A stretch of DNA of 64,000 nucleotides, from NCBI GenBank assembly GCA_022432975.1, contig CM039502.1, positions 15,531,143 through 15,595,142 of the forward strand, in the 5' to 3' direction. This stretch comes from Begonia masoniana (Eukaryota; Streptophyta; Magnoliopsida; Cucurbitales; Begoniaceae). The position numbers were made by a program, and so were the translations under genes. This document shows positions 12,010 to 26,570 of this stretch, piece by piece (within the stretch, counting starts at the first letter, position 1; every line of letters starts with the position of its first letter). The notes under the pieces are model-generated. The model saw only the letters and a list, made by a program, of their open reading frames with translations, did no database searches and was not told the origin of the DNA.

Positions 12010-14995
12010 ATGAATACTGGAATGCAGATCCATGGAGATTATTCCAGTTCAACTTCCTCGAGCCGTCAACAAGACATTGAAGATGACCGAATGATTGCCG
12101 TCATATTATCGGAAGAATATGCCAAATTAGATGGTGCAGTTGGCAGACGCCTTTCCAGTCTCGCCCCTGTTCCTGTAATATGCTTCTCCTTTTCGATTCG
12201 CTTTTAATCTTTTATGTTAGGTCTTTCTCTATGACATGCAGAATTTAAAAAAGAGTTCTTTACAAGTCTTTTGGATTGTGAAGAGCCCATTTGCTATTTC
12301 TATTCGTGTGATTGAAACTATTTTTGATGGTAAAGGTTTAGGTGTCTACTTTGCTATTGCAATTAGGTGTTTATTGATTTTTTGCCACCATAACCCTGTC
12401 ACTATGTTTTGATAAGATTCTGTAAAATTCTCACTGTTTCTGCATTATACTTCGTTGAATGATAGATGCATCTAAGATTCAAGCATTTATTGCTCCATCA
12501 AATTGAGAGGACATATGTTAGTCAATTTTTTTAATGGAGAAGAAAGATCCTATTTCTACTTTCTTACAGTTTTAAACTTCCTGAATTCAGCATATCCCAC
12601 GAATAAATTCATATATTCCGAATCATTCTGATGCCAGCTTGGATCATCAACGGCTTCTTCAGAGGTATACCTTATAATTTGGGGATTAGATTTATCATTA
12701 AGGATTTTTTATAACAAATAACTCAAAAAATGAAAATAAAATAAAATATGCAATCGGTATAAATTTGAATCTAAAGGTTAGGTGAGACATGGAAATTGAA
12801 ATGGGAGGTCAATGACAAGAGTCCTATGACTGGTATGGAGTGTGTGCCTGCAATTTTTCTTTCCGTAAATTTTTATGTGTCCGCTATATATATATATTGA
12901 AATAATTAGCAAGTTTCGACTCCCACACTACTAAGTTCTCTTATCGCAGTTCTTTAGGCTTTAGATTGTGGAGTTTTCCAAATATCTCAGAATTTAATGT
13001 TTCCATTTCCGAGTTTCCCCGGAAACCATTAATCCTTTTACTCAAAGTATTTTTTTTATCCAACTAACTATATATTAATCTCCTCTAGCTTTGTTGCAGG
13101 CTACATGTCTATGGTTTATATGAAGTGAAGGTCTCTGGTGATGGAAACTGTCAGGTATGTGCATGCAAAGATGGCGATGTATACTCCCTATCAGCTATCA
13201 AGTTTATCGGGTTCATCCTTTATTGCAGTTTCGGGCTCTTTCTGATCAGATGTACAGGTCACCTGACTATCACAAGCATGTTCGGAAAGAGATAGTCAAG
13301 CAGGTTATATTCTTATTTCCATCTGACTTCAGAGTTAGATTGTTGAATGTGAAATTAGAAGTGGTTTAATTATCTGAATTGAAGACAATAGACGCACGAA
13401 TGCACGATCCCAAAACTTTTCTCAACTAACCCCGCCGTCATTCACTTGAGATCATTCATTTTCCATTTTCTTACCTCTATCAGTGTCTCAGTCCATGCTT
13501 TCCTGATTATATGCACGTGTGGAGTTGCCTCAATTGCTTCGTGTGTACTGCTCAGTCTTTGTAGTTTGATTTGTTATTGTTTGGTCTCATAAAGCAAACT
13601 TTTGCTTAGAGGCTACGAATAATTTACCAGTATGCATGCGTCAATTTGATGCAATATGTAAGAGTTGACTTCATATGTTTAAGGTAAATGTAATGTTAAT
13701 TAAGTGTGTGCAGAGGCAACTTTTAATCTCTAGATTACTTACGTTGTGTTACGTTCTCATATTCCAGCTGAAAGATAACCGTTCTCTCTATGAAGGTTAT
13801 GTCCCAATGAAGTACAAACATTATTACAAAAGAATGGCAAAGTAAGTGACACTATAATGGTGATAATCCATTGATCTAGTTAACGAGCCTTTCATGTTTA
13901 GATAAATGGAAATCACTGTAGCTACTTTTTTTTATTTAATGCTTTGAAGGATATTTATTGTATAAAATATATGTTCAGAACTGGTGAATGGGGAGATCAT
14001 ATTACGCTACAAGCAGCAGCGGATACGGTATGCTGTTAATTGTCTAAGCTATAATAAGCTGTGTCTAGAAAACTGTTAACTGTTTGTAGTTACCGTATCA
14101 GACCATTGTGGTGAAGTTATGCATGATTTATAGAGACAGGAATTGGAAAACAATTCTTTAATCCACATAATCACACTGATCTAGCATACTGGCAATCTCA
14201 TTGAGCATTATCCTGACCTTTACTAGATTGGGATTTAGATAGACAGTGGAAGACATACTTTAAACCTCATAATCACAGTGATAAAGAACGAAATGGTTTA
14301 GGCTCTTATTATATTATGTATTGTTTCAAATTCTGAATATAAAATTGGCGGATTGAAATTTGGCCTCTCATTATTATTAGGAAGAGCGTGTATTTTGTCT
14401 ACTTATTTTAATAAATACTTTCATATATTCTTTGCCCATGTATTTTGTTGTCAATTTTTGTCCTCTTTCATCAACGTCTTATCATTTGTGCTTGTTCATG
14501 TGCAGTTCACAGCAAAGATATGCCTCTTGACATCATTTAGAGACACTTGCTTTATAGAAATTATACCACGACATGAAGCACCAAAGCGTGGTAAGATAGT
14601 AACTATTTTACAATCTTCGTTTTTCTTTCACCCTTTAATCATACCAGCATATTGCACCTCGAATTCAACTTGATGTCTCCCGTCTTAAATTTTCTCATTG
14701 GCTTTAAAGTACTTTATTTTCGATAAAGAATTTGTGGCTAACTTCGTTGTTGAAGAAATTTCTTCTCACATGTGTATTTTAAATTAATGTAGAATTGTGG
14801 TTGAGTTTCTGGTCTGAGGTTCATTACAATTCAATATACGACGTACGAGGTTAGTTCTGCTGGAAAGTACGATTTTTCAAGTACATGTTATGATGGCTAT
14901 GGTATCTTTTGAGGGTGTTCAAACATTGGTCGGTGTTTTGTTTCTCAGATGCCCCTGTTCAACTGAGGTCAAGAAAGAAACACTGGTTATTTTAG
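12010..14995 (+). CDS. OTU-domain cysteine protease (deubiquitinase, OTU9/10/11-like)
   Basis: Ovarian-tumour-type deubiquitinating enzyme. Exons: 12010-12174, 12591-12664, 13100-13154, 13229-13303, 13768-13841, 13979-14027, 14506-14590, 14793-14849, 14949-14995; 226 residues. All phases join cleanly. Seen: catalytic block VSGDGNCQFRALSDQMY with the nucleophile Cys at about residue 97 next to the oxyanion Asp; the VRKEIVKQ helix; YKRMAKTGEWGDHITLQAAAD; and the catalytic His in SEVHYNSIYD at about 203. The protein ends RKKHWLF. The ATG at 12010 is the first in frame after the proposed leader acceptor. This compact form, an OTU domain with a short N-terminal tail, matches a small plant OTU clade; the exact number is not assignable by eye. 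Confidence 0.9.
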
Positions 14996-15530
14996 AAGGT
15001 ATGGTTACTCACCTGGCAATCCTAGTTGCCCTTCACTGTGATTTTTTTTTTTCTTTCTATATGAAATTCATTTCTAGATCACATTTTGTCATACCTTTCA
15101 AGTATGATAATCATGTAAAAGATCAATACTATCAGTCATTTTTTGGTTATTTCTAGAAACTTTTAATCGGTTATTTCGAATTACCATTCTGTAATGTGAA
15201 TATGCCGATGTTGAATGCGTGAATACGATACACGATTGTTTTTGTCATTAATATCTAGTACTTGTTTAGAAAGTCCACCACTATGCATTGAGGAAGTAGT
15301 GTCGCTCACACATGACAAAACTCGGAGAAATTGATCACTGATTCATCTGGAATTTTCTACAGAATATAGCCATCATGAAAATATATCTAAAACTTTCAAT
15401 TGAACAGACACTCTTGTTTGATTATCTCTTGTTCACCCTCGGCTCGGGAAAAGTTGATCTATAGATGAGCAAGAGTTTCTTTAAGGTATACTCCTCGGAG
15501 GCAAATGAAAAAAAAAAAGTAGAAAATGTG
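14996..15530. other. Convergent spacer between OTU gene and GAPA
   Basis: Holds the 3' ends of two convergent genes. AT-rich, no reading frame of note. Confidence 0.5.
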
Positions 15531-17585
<2,055 letters not shown>

Positions 17586-19093
17586 CTGAGATATTGCAAA
17601 GCAAGAAAGAATGGAGAAGAAGGTGAGCAGTAGGACGAAGATGGAGAAGTTGCAGAGGTAATATGTAGAGAGAGTGAGGAGATGAGATAATGAATAGCCT
17701 CCCACTCAATGAATGGCTATGGCGCCTTGAGCTTTGTTAACGGCGATTAGATGATGGAGCCAGGCCTCTTCACTCCCTCTCCTCCTTGAACCACCAATTG
17801 GATCACGATGTTATAAATCATCTGCACATGTTTAAAAGTACAAGAGATCCTATGATTCTTTTTTGGTACTATACCCACGTAATAATGAGCAAATAATTAG
17901 GACCAGTTTGGTCCCATTCCACTGTGCAATCAGACCGAACCGTGACTCAACAGGTCGTAGGTTCAGTTATGATTTTTTTTTTAAATGATTTTTCAAAAAT
18001 ATTTACATTTTTAATTGATTTCGAGTTGGGTATTCCGAGTTTGGGTCGGGTATGAACTATATAAGATTTTTGATCGCCCGTTCGATTCAGATTTTCAGGG
18101 ATTTTGACCTAAAAAACTGTGAATCGAATCATTACCCGCAGTTTTCGAACGCGTGAAACCATTTGTGGGTAGAACGGCTCCAAACCGCCAGGGTCAGTTG
18201 AACCTGCAGGTGCTGCTAACTCTTATCACTTAGTAAAACAATGTTGTCTCATGTCTGGTTAGCAAGATCCTCACACATCTATTAGTTGTTTGCCTTGCTT
18301 ATTTTACATAGAAATTAAATGGGTAGCCAAAGTCTCATGTCCAAAAACAATGGAATCCATGTTGTCTACGACAAATCAACTCACGAGAAATATAGGTTTA
18401 AACAATCGAGCATCGCTTATAACTATTGCAACTTGCAAAGCACAACTTGACCTACAATGGAGGTGGTCATGCTAAACAACCGATGCTTGAAACTAATTCA
18501 ACTGCAAGTAACACTAAATTCACGCTAATTTATCAAGTAGAAGTCATATAATTTGTTATTTTATGATCGGTCTTGGGTGTTATTTTTATTTTGAGTTGGA
18601 AAGCGAACCTGAATAGACCCGAACCGAGTTCGGCAGTTCGATTTTGGTTTTGCACTTAGAACCAAAAACCGAATGATTGGGTTCAGTTCGGCTCCAAACT
18701 CGAACCGAACAGAACAGTGGCCACCCCCAATGCACGCTCCCTTGTGGTATTGTTTTGGTTTTGTTGAGAATTGAACAATAATGATCAAAAAAGAAAAATA
18801 AATGCAAAAAACAAGTACCTGAGATTTATGTAGAAGACTTTAGAGGGAACAAAACCAACCACAGAAGAGAAATTCACTGATGAGAAATCACGGTACAAAT
18901 GAGTTTGATGAGAAATTGAAACAACTACCAGTCTCATCCAAAAAACTGGATACATTTTTCATTAAAAAAGAAAGACCAGCAACAATTAGTAGCACAAATC
19001 GAGTATTGAGAAGGGTCGAGACTGAAAAATCGACACATGCTTAATATGAACACTATCTCGTAAAAAAAAGGTGCAAGCTATCACGTACATGCA
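17586..19093. other. GAPA upstream region and LWD1 3' flank
   Basis: Contains the GAPA promoter and the LWD1 3' UTR (both genes on the minus strand). At 17900-18180 and 18590-18730 are patches of GAACCGAAC/GGTTCGGTTC words ending GGCCACCCCCA, probably remnants of non-autonomous hAT elements. No gene seen. Confidence 0.4.
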
Positions 19094-20134
19094 TCACACC
19101 CTCAGAATCTGAAGCTTGGTTGAGAAAGCAATGGCAACCCAATCCGGGTGCGTTGAGCTCCACTGCAGCTGCTCGATTTCTGCCCCGGCAGCGTAAGCAA
19201 GAACGGGATCGAGGCCGCCTTCAATCGGCTGTCCCATGGAAGACAAGTCCCAAATCAAGGCCTGGGAATCATCCCCCGCACTGCAAATGTGGCAAGAGCT
19301 ATGCGGAGCCCAAGCAATTGCGTTGACACTAGCCTGATGCCTCTGTAGCTCAACAACAGGGAGCGCAGGGAAGCGGATATCGAGCACAACGACCTTCGCA
19401 CTGTCCATGATGGTTGTAGCCATGTATCTCGGATCTTGCTTGTTCCATCCCAAACGAACCAAGGGCGTATCAGGCTCGGAGCTCTCGTACATGATTGTAG
19501 AGTGCAGTTTATCCCGGAGATCGAAAACTCTGACAGACCCGTCGGCTGATACCGAAGCAAAAACTCCGACGCCGCCCCATGCGATGTCGTAAACCTCCTT
19601 ATCGTGAGCGATGAGCTGGGTGTCTACGGTTTCCCTCTCAATATCCCAAACTGTGCACGTAGAATCGATGCTCGACGTACCTATTCGCTTCGGCTCGGCC
19701 TCGTTCCAATCAAACGACGTTAAAGGACCACAAAACTCGCTGTTCTTGTTTCCATTGAGTAGGCTCTTGAGCTCCACGGAAGGAGGATCGTCAGAAATCC
19801 GCCATAGACGGAGGAAAGCGCTGGAAGTGGCGAGGAGGTCGGGCCTCTGACACTCCTTGTCGGGAATAAAGATGGTCTTGGTAGGAGGATAAGGGTGCTC
19901 GAAGGAGAGATTCGGATCGGAACGGATTTCGCCATTGGAATCGTCGAGCTGGACAATCTCGACGCGGTTTGGGTAGCGCTCGAGGAGGCTAGCAATGGCG
20001 AGGCGATACTTCTTGTCGCGCCGGACGCTCCAATTCATAGCGTAGATATTCCATGGAGCTTCATAGGTGTAGATTTCCGAGCACTTCTGCTGCTCGTCGG
20101 AGCCGTCTTGGTTAGGATCGCTACTTGCTCCCAT
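19094..20134 (-). CDS. LWD1: LIGHT-REGULATED WD1/AN11-type WD40 repeat protein
   Basis: Scaffold WD40 protein; in Arabidopsis LWD1/2 act in the circadian clock and photoperiodic flowering, and the wider family (AN11, TTG1) serves MYB-bHLH-WD40 complexes. A single uninterrupted frame of 346 residues, the length of Arabidopsis LWD1, starting [17 protein letters not shown] and ending STKLQILRV. Seen: [64 protein letters not shown], and [17 protein letters not shown] followed by ALIWDL, which are WD repeats in order. It matches LWD1 far better than TTG1, which has a different N-terminus. Intronless, as this family usually is. No lesion. Confidence 0.95.
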   Translation of the reverse strand: MGASSDPNQDGSDEQQKCSEIYTYEAPWNIYAMNWSVRRDKKYRLAIASLLERYPNRVEIVQLDDSNGEIRSDPNLSFEHPYPPTKTIFIPDKECQRPDLLATSSAFLRLWRISDDPPSVELKSLLNGNKNSEFCGPLTSFDWNEAEPKRIGTSSIDSTCTVWDIERETVDTQLIAHDKEVYDIAWGGVGVFASVSADGSVRVFDLRDKLHSTIMYESSEPDTPLVRLGWNKQDPRYMATTIMDSAKVVVLDIRFPALPVVELQRHQASVNAIAWAPHSSCHICSAGDDSQALIWDLSSMGQPIEGGLDPVLAYAAGAEIEQLQWSSTHPDWVAIAFSTKLQILRV

Positions 20135-21078
20135 GGAAGATGGCAGTGGTGGAGACGGTCTGTAATGTATCTATATTCTATATGCACTAAGATTATTCTT
20201 TCACGATATGTATTTTCATATTATAACATTTTTGACTTTTCTTAAGCCTAACTTTGACCGAAGACCAAACTGGTCAAACCTGGCCGGACTGAGAATTTCA
20301 AGCTTTGGAAAACTAACTGGAAATCAAACCGGATGTGCTTCGTTTCTAAAAAAGTACTCAAGAACCGAGTCGAACCAATGCCATCTATTTCGAAGAACCG
20401 AGTCGAATCTTCGAGCGACCAGGCTTGCTCACTGATTCAAACTTGATTATGAAATAGACGAGTCGACTCAACTTGGTACAATAATGAACTGAGTTGTTCC
20501 ATCTAATTAAACTAACCAAAGCCAGCTTGCAATTTAAACTCGAAAAACGTTATCTTATCAGCTCATTAAAAAAAAAAAACTCTATATTTTACGTGTTAAA
20601 TTTGATGTAACTAATGGAATGAGAATTGTTTTGACAATTTTTACGTGATTTCTCTTATCGCAATCCTTGCGACAAATATTTAATTGATAACGTCCATAAA
20701 TTTAGGAGATTATTTCCCTAAAAACAAATATACGGAGCTACTTGCTCTTCACCTAGAGATAGGAGAACCAGACCGAAGAAGCTGGTTCTGTTCTGTTCCT
20801 CGAGGAGGAACGCAGTTAGAGGTGGAAGGGAACCGCTACCATGTTTCGATTCACGATTCTAAAGGTCAAAAACCGTTTGAATGGTTACCCTTGGCATTTC
20901 ACACTTCCAGAATTCAGTCTAGTTCAACCTTGGCTCCCTGAGCTTCTCATGATTACCACATGGTTGGCTCGCTGTTCACATACATTATGCAGTTTTCATG
21001 GCAAAGCTTCAAGGACTGCCTTCCATGGCAAAAAATGACGAGCGCATGGCATCTTCTCTGCATGCGTCTTGCATTGAA
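20135..21078. other. LWD1 upstream region and retrotransposon landing site
   Basis: LWD1 promoter and leader lie at the left. A TATAGAATATAG-like stretch on the minus strand sits about 40 bases before the ATG. From 20690 to 21078 the DNA is GC-richer with open stretches I do not recognise. The AATCT at 21079-21083 is the left target duplication of Copia A. Confidence 0.45.
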
Positions 21079-21083
21079 AATCT

Positions 21084-21718
21084 TGTTGGGAAAAAATAAT
21101 AACGAAATCTGACGGGAACTCCCCTTAAATAAGCGATATAAGAAACTATAGCAGATGCGATCCAAAAAATACCAGGAATATTTTTCCACTGCCTTAAAAT
21201 TATAACGGCCAAGAAGTAAGAGAAATATGAACACCATGAATTTTACGTGAAAACTCAAATCGAGAAAAAATCACGGGGACCGAGTTCAGAAAGATCTCAC
21301 TATGAAAAATAGGATTTACAATATTTTTCTAGATATCGAATATCCTAGAAAATATTCACTAAGAGAAATCACCACTCTTAGAATTTTCACTGTGCACAAA
21401 AGCACCACACCTATTTTTCTCTCACACCTTTCTTTTCTCTCCCTCCAAGAAATTCTCACCCTCTCTCCCTCTTCTCAGAAAAGAACTCTTCTTCGTTGGT
21501 TCTTATTCGGCTTTCACATGCTGAAGGATGATCAAATCTTCTCTATTTATAGGGAAGATTTGTCACAAAGTGACAAACCGATACGAAGAAGGAAAAATGA
21601 AATTTCCTTCTTCATATTAAATGAAGGGTAGGCGCCCTCCATTTCCGCAGCAAATGGAGACCTTAGGGTCTCCATTATTGCATCTGTGGGTCCCTCATCA
21701 TTAAGGAGGGACTCCACA
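21084..21718 (-). repeat. Copia A 3' LTR
   Basis: Matches 40207-40839 over its whole length with scattered substitutions. Carries TATAAATA on the minus strand (21551-21544) followed by a CT-rich leader-like stretch. Its last five bases, CCACA, are the left copy of the target duplication of element C. Confidence 0.93.
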
Positions 21719-22840
21719 TGTAATACCCGGCTTTACGAGATATTAATATTTTAATATAAATGACATTTTTGTAAATATATTAAATCAAGTCTGTTTTGCG
21801 AACAGAAAGCGTTATTATGATCATAATAATTAATATGAATTTTAAGGAAATTTCAGAAATTTTAAGAGCTTAACGCTAATTTTACGAGAATTACATTTAT
21901 CGTAATATAAAGGATACTTAGGTAAAAATAGTAAACGGGGTTCGAATTGCAAACGGACAGTTTTAAAAGAACCCTGATAATAAGTTGGAGTTATTGGCGA
22001 AATAAGAAAATTTGAAAAAATTGAATCGTCGGTTAAATAGTGAAACAAGGACGAAACAAATAAAAAATCAAAGGAAGGGCAAAATAGTAATTTGTCATGT
22101 CAAATTTTAATTAAAACTCACAATTCTCTCTTTCTCCCTCATTCCCTATCTGCTTCGCGACCTCCTTCTTCTCCAGGCGACTTCTCCTTCTCCTCTCAAC
22201 GGCGTTCTCCCTCTCTGTTGACGATTCGTCCTCCGATCGTCTCGTTTTCTTCGTGTTTTCTCCTCCTCTCGCAACCCTAGGTATGATTCTACGCTTTTGG
22301 AACGTTATAGTTCGGTTTTCACGGAGTTTAACAGTTAGGGTTCCGTTTAGGTTTTCGTTAAAAACGTGATTTGTGGTTTGAAATCGATAGGTTTGTCGTA
22401 GTTGTGGATATGATGAACGTATTAAGCGTTATTGGACGAAGCTAATCGATTTAGGACGAATATTAGAGATTGACGAATTTTCGAGTTTTGGGAAGAAACT
22501 CGTTAATGGTGGTTCGAGGTATCGGGCGTTATTGGTTCGTTAAAAATGCCTCGATTAGTTAAGTTAGAAATTTAGGAAATTACCTTAGTTAAGGTTTTGT
22601 TAAATTTGGACGTTTAACGATTTAATCTCGTTTTAACGACAACTGTTGTGAATTTGCCTTAGGTGAACAACGCTCGTGGACTGAGCTCAGTGCGCTACGG
22701 ACGACAGGTAAGTTCTCGTGACTTACTTTGGCCGATTGGCCTATACCGTACGTCGATGTCGTCTCGAGGAGTTTTGGTGAAATGTTAGTTTATATGCTTT
22801 GGTTGGGTAGTTAAGATTAGTTCTTTTATAGGTTATACCT

Positions 22841-22965
22841 TTTTATTGTCTTGATGGTATATATGTAGAATATAGATTATGTTTTTATTGTCTTGATGAT
22901 ACATATGTAGAATATAGATTATGCTTTTTATTGTCTTGATGGTATATATGTTGAATGTTATGTTA
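22841..22965. repeat. Threefold 42-43-bp tandem repeat in element C
   Basis: Units start TTTTATTGTCTTGATG at 22841, 22883 and 22926 and continue with a TATATGTAGAATATAGA-like tail. The third unit is diverged. Confidence 0.85.
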
Positions 22966-24000
22966 TGCACGTGTTCATGCATCACGTTTTTTTAAAAGAG
23001 CATAGAAAATGAACTTCTGCACCATGTTTTCATGAAAAGTGATGTGGCCTGAAAGGTGGCTATTGATTTTATTGTGTAGGCACAAAGGGGTCTGTCACAA
23101 TACCACATCGTCTGAAACTAAATGAATCTACGTAATCTGTTATCTGATCACGCGAGGTGGGGCTCAGGCATGACTGTTGTTTGTGTGAGCATGTACCCCC
23201 CTCCGCTAGATAGAAAGGGTTGTCTGACCGCGGGATGAATCCTTTTCTTTTAGCGGGCTGATATCTCGGTGACAATATGTCTGTGACGTAATGATAAGAA
23301 AATGTTGCATGATTTCTGAAACTCATACGCACGGCATGCATTGCACTTACGAAACTTACTGAGCCTTTAGCTCATAGTGTGTCTGTATGGTGTAGGTGAT
23401 CAGGACATAGGTGAGGATGAGATTCCTCCACCCGAGGAGTGATGCAGTTGACGGAGGATGGCTCGCGGTGGTGTGCTGACGCAGTCGAGGCGTTTCATGA
23501 CCCGTGGGGACGTATGTAGGTATTTTGGGTTGTTTTGGATAGAAGATGTTAGGTAAAATATTGTACAGATAGAACATTATAGGGTGTTTGGATCTGGATT
23601 AGTTGATAGTGTTGACTTAAATGATGATTAAGTCCAAATTTGTTTTTGATGATGTGTTTGTATGGTTAATATTGTAATTTGATTATGTTTACTGAATGAA
23701 AATAATGTGTATTCAGTTGAGATTAATCTGTCGGAAATACCCTTGAAAAGGGTATTTTAGTTTACTAATGAATTTGGTTGAGTGTTCTAGGTATATTAGT
23801 AAAACAGTGCTGTGAATGCACATTCAGTGGTTAAGTTGCAGAAAAGTCCACCGGTGATTTTAAACAAAAAATAATAAAAACAGAAGTCCACCGGTGAAAA
23901 TAATAATAAAAGAAGAAGTCGTTCAAAGTCGAAGGCCTCATCCGATCGCTAAACGACAAAGGCGGAAGACTTCGAAGAAGGCCTCATCCGATCACTAAAT

Positions 24001-25995
24001 GACAAAGGCGGATGACTTCGTAGAAGAACTCCACCGCTCGCTAAACGACAAGGCGGATGACTTGGTAGAGGAACTCCACCGCTCGCTAAACGACAAGGCG
24101 GATGACTTCGTAGAAGAACTCCACCGCTCGCTAAACGACAAGGCGGATGACTTCGTAGAAGAACTCCACCGCTCGCTAAACGACAAGGCGGATGACTTCG
24201 TAGAAGAACTCCACCGCTCGCTAAACGACAAGGCGGATGACTTCGTAGAAGAACTCCACCGCTCGCTAAACGACAAGGCGGATGACTTCGTAGAAGAACT
24301 CCACCGCTCGCTAAACGACAAGGCGGATGACTTCGTAGAAGAACTCCACCGCTCGCTAAACGACAAGGCGGATGACTTCGTAGAAGAACTCCACCGCTCG
24401 CTAAACGACAAGGCGGATGACTTCGTAGAAGAACTCCACCGCTCGCTAAACGACAAGGCGGATGACTTCGTAGAAGAACTCCACCGCTCGCTAAACGACA
24501 AGGCGGATGACTTCGTAGAAGAACTCCACCGCTCGCTAAACGACAAGGCGGATGACTTCGTAGAAGAACTCCACCGCTCGCTAAACGACAAGGCGGATGA
24601 CTTCGTAGAAGAACTCCACCGCTCGCTAAACGACAAGGCGGATGACTTCGTAGAAGAACTCCACCGCTCGCTAAACGACAAGGCGGATGACTTCGTAGAA
24701 GAACTCCACCGCTCGCTAAACGACAAGGCGGATGACTTCGTAGAAGAACTCCACCGCTCGCTAAACGACAAGGCGGATGACTTCGTAGAAGAACTCCACC
24801 GCTCGCTAAACGACAAGGCGGATGACTTCGTAGAAGAACTCCACCGCTCGCTAAACGACAAGGCGGATGACTTCGTAGAAGAACTCCACCGCTCGCTAAA
24901 CGACAAGGCGGATGACTTCGTAGAAGAACTCCACCGCTCGCTAAACGACAAGGCGGATGACTTCGTAGAAGAACTCCACCGCTCGCTAAACGACAAGGCG
25001 GATGACTTCGTAGAAGAACTCCACCGCTCGCTAAACGACAAGGCGGATGACTTCGTAGAAGAACTCCACCGCTCGCTAAACGACAAGGCGGATGACTTCG
25101 TAGAAGAACTCCACCGCTCGCTAAACGACAAGGCGGATGACTTCGTAGAAGAACTCCACCGCTCGCTAAACGACAAGGCGGATGACTTCGTAGAAGAACT
25201 CCACCGCTCGCTAAACGACAAGGCGGATGACTTCGTAGAAGAACTCCACCGCTCGCTAAACGACAAGGCGGATGACTTCGTAGAAGAACTCCACCGCTCG
25301 CTAAACGACAAGGCGGATGACTTCGTAGAAGAACTCCACCGCTCGCTAAACGACAAGGCGGATGACTTCGTAGAAGAACTCCACCGCTCGCTAAACGACA
25401 AGGCGGATGACTTCGTAGAAGAACTCCACCGCTCGCTAAACGACAAGGCGGATGACTTCGTAGAAGAACTCCACCGCTCGCTAAACGACAAGGCGGATGA
25501 CTTCGTAGAAGAACTCCACCGCTCGCTAAACGACAAGGCGGATGACTTCGTAGAAGAACTCCACCGCTCGCTAAACGACAAGGCGGATGACTTCGTAGAA
25601 GAACTCCACCGCTCGCTAAACGACAAGGCGGATGACTTCGTAGAAGAACTCCACCGCTCGCTAAACGACAAGGCGGATGACTTCGTAGAAGAACTCCACC
25701 GCTCGCTAAACGACAAGGCGGATGACTTCGTAGAAGAACTCCACCGCTCGCTAAACGACAAGGCGGATGACTTCGTAGAAGAACTCCACCGCTCGCTAAA
25801 CGACAAGGCGGATGACTTCGTAGAAGAACTCCACCGCTCGCTAAACGACAAGGCGGATGACTTCGTAGAAGAACTCCACCGCTCGCTAAACGACAAGGCG
25901 GATGACTTCGTAGAAGAACTCCACCGCTCGCTAAACGACAAGGCGGATGACTTCGTAGAAGAACTCCACCGCTCGCTAAACGACAAGGCGGATGA
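24001..25995. repeat. 45-bp tandem array, about 44 units
   Basis: The unit contains GGCGGATGACTTCGTAGAAG, then AACTCCACCGCTCGCTAAAC and GACAA. Only the first units differ (one extra A; GACTTGGTAGAGG in the second); about 42 are identical by eye. Because 45 is a multiple of three and the unit has no stop in one frame on each strand, both strands show artificial frames of more than 660 codons. In translation the plus strand reads DKADDFVEELHRSLN per unit. It is not a gene. Confidence 0.97.
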
Positions 25996-26008
25996 TTGCA
26001 GGACAGAG

Positions 26009-26015
26009 TATTTAA
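26009..26015 (+). promoter_or_regulatory. TATA-like box of Copia B 5' LTR
   Basis: TATTTAA in a GC-richer context, conserved in the 3' LTR at 34977-34983. It is the most plausible core promoter of the element and sits directly after the tandem array. Confidence 0.55.
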
Positions 26016-26506
26016 GCCGAGGTTAGAGCACGAAGATACAACTTTTGCGAATTTGATTTCCTGAACTCTAACTTGTGAAGCATACTTGTATTCTATATCT
26101 ACAACTCTCTATTCCAAAACTTGAGATTCTGTTTTGAGAGTTTGTAGATCATCATAATCTGTCATTCAAATCTGAAACTCTTGTAAGGCAGTGGATTATC
26201 GCCCGTGAAGAATAATCCAGAAGTGTATAAGGTAGTTGATCGGAGCCCGGAATACCGATCTGTTTTTTCACTGAGGAGAAGGTTAAGAATCTTCAAGGGG
26301 GAGCCTTGGAGCGTGGACGTAGGCAGTTTGGCCGAACCACGTTAAAAACTGTGGTGTCGAATTTCTCTCTCTTTCTCTTTACTTTATTTGTTTGTCTGCT
26401 ATTAATTTATAAGTACTTTATTCTAGAGAGAAATTTAGTTAGACTTTGGCTTAAAATTTAAAAAGGTCTAATTCACCCCCCTCTTAGATAATATCGTTCC
26501 TTCAAT

Positions 26507-26518
26507 TGGTATCAGAGC
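26507..26518 (+). other. Primer-binding site of Copia B
   Basis: TGGTATCAGAGC two bases after the 5' LTR, complementary to the 3' end of initiator tRNA-Met, the standard primer of plant Copia elements. Confidence 0.93.
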
Positions 26519-26570
26519 AAGGTGTAACATTGTCTAAGTAGTTTATCTAGAAAATATTGTGATTTTTGAA

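Larger units (their letters stand above)
23610..26504 (+). repeat. Copia B 5' LTR, expanded by a tandem array
   Basis: The first 390 bases and the last 500 bases match the 3' LTR with few changes. Between them is the 45-bp array (24001-25995) in place of about 490 bases of ordinary LTR. A TATTTAA TATA-like box lies at 26009-26015, 14 bases after the array. Confidence 0.93.

Noticed and set aside
21084..21718. Independent solo LTR of Copia A's family
   Set aside because: Its flanks do not form a duplication with each other, but AATCT and CCACA pair it with the rest of Copia A at 36205-40839.
24001..25995. CRISPR-like array
   Set aside because: Units are contiguous without unique spacers, and the context is a plant nuclear LTR.
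23995..26026. Two very long open frames (663 and 675 codons) on opposite strands as repeat proteins
   Set aside because: They are by-products of a 45-bp tandem array whose unit length is divisible by three. The array lies in an LTR, has no conserved start and no domain.
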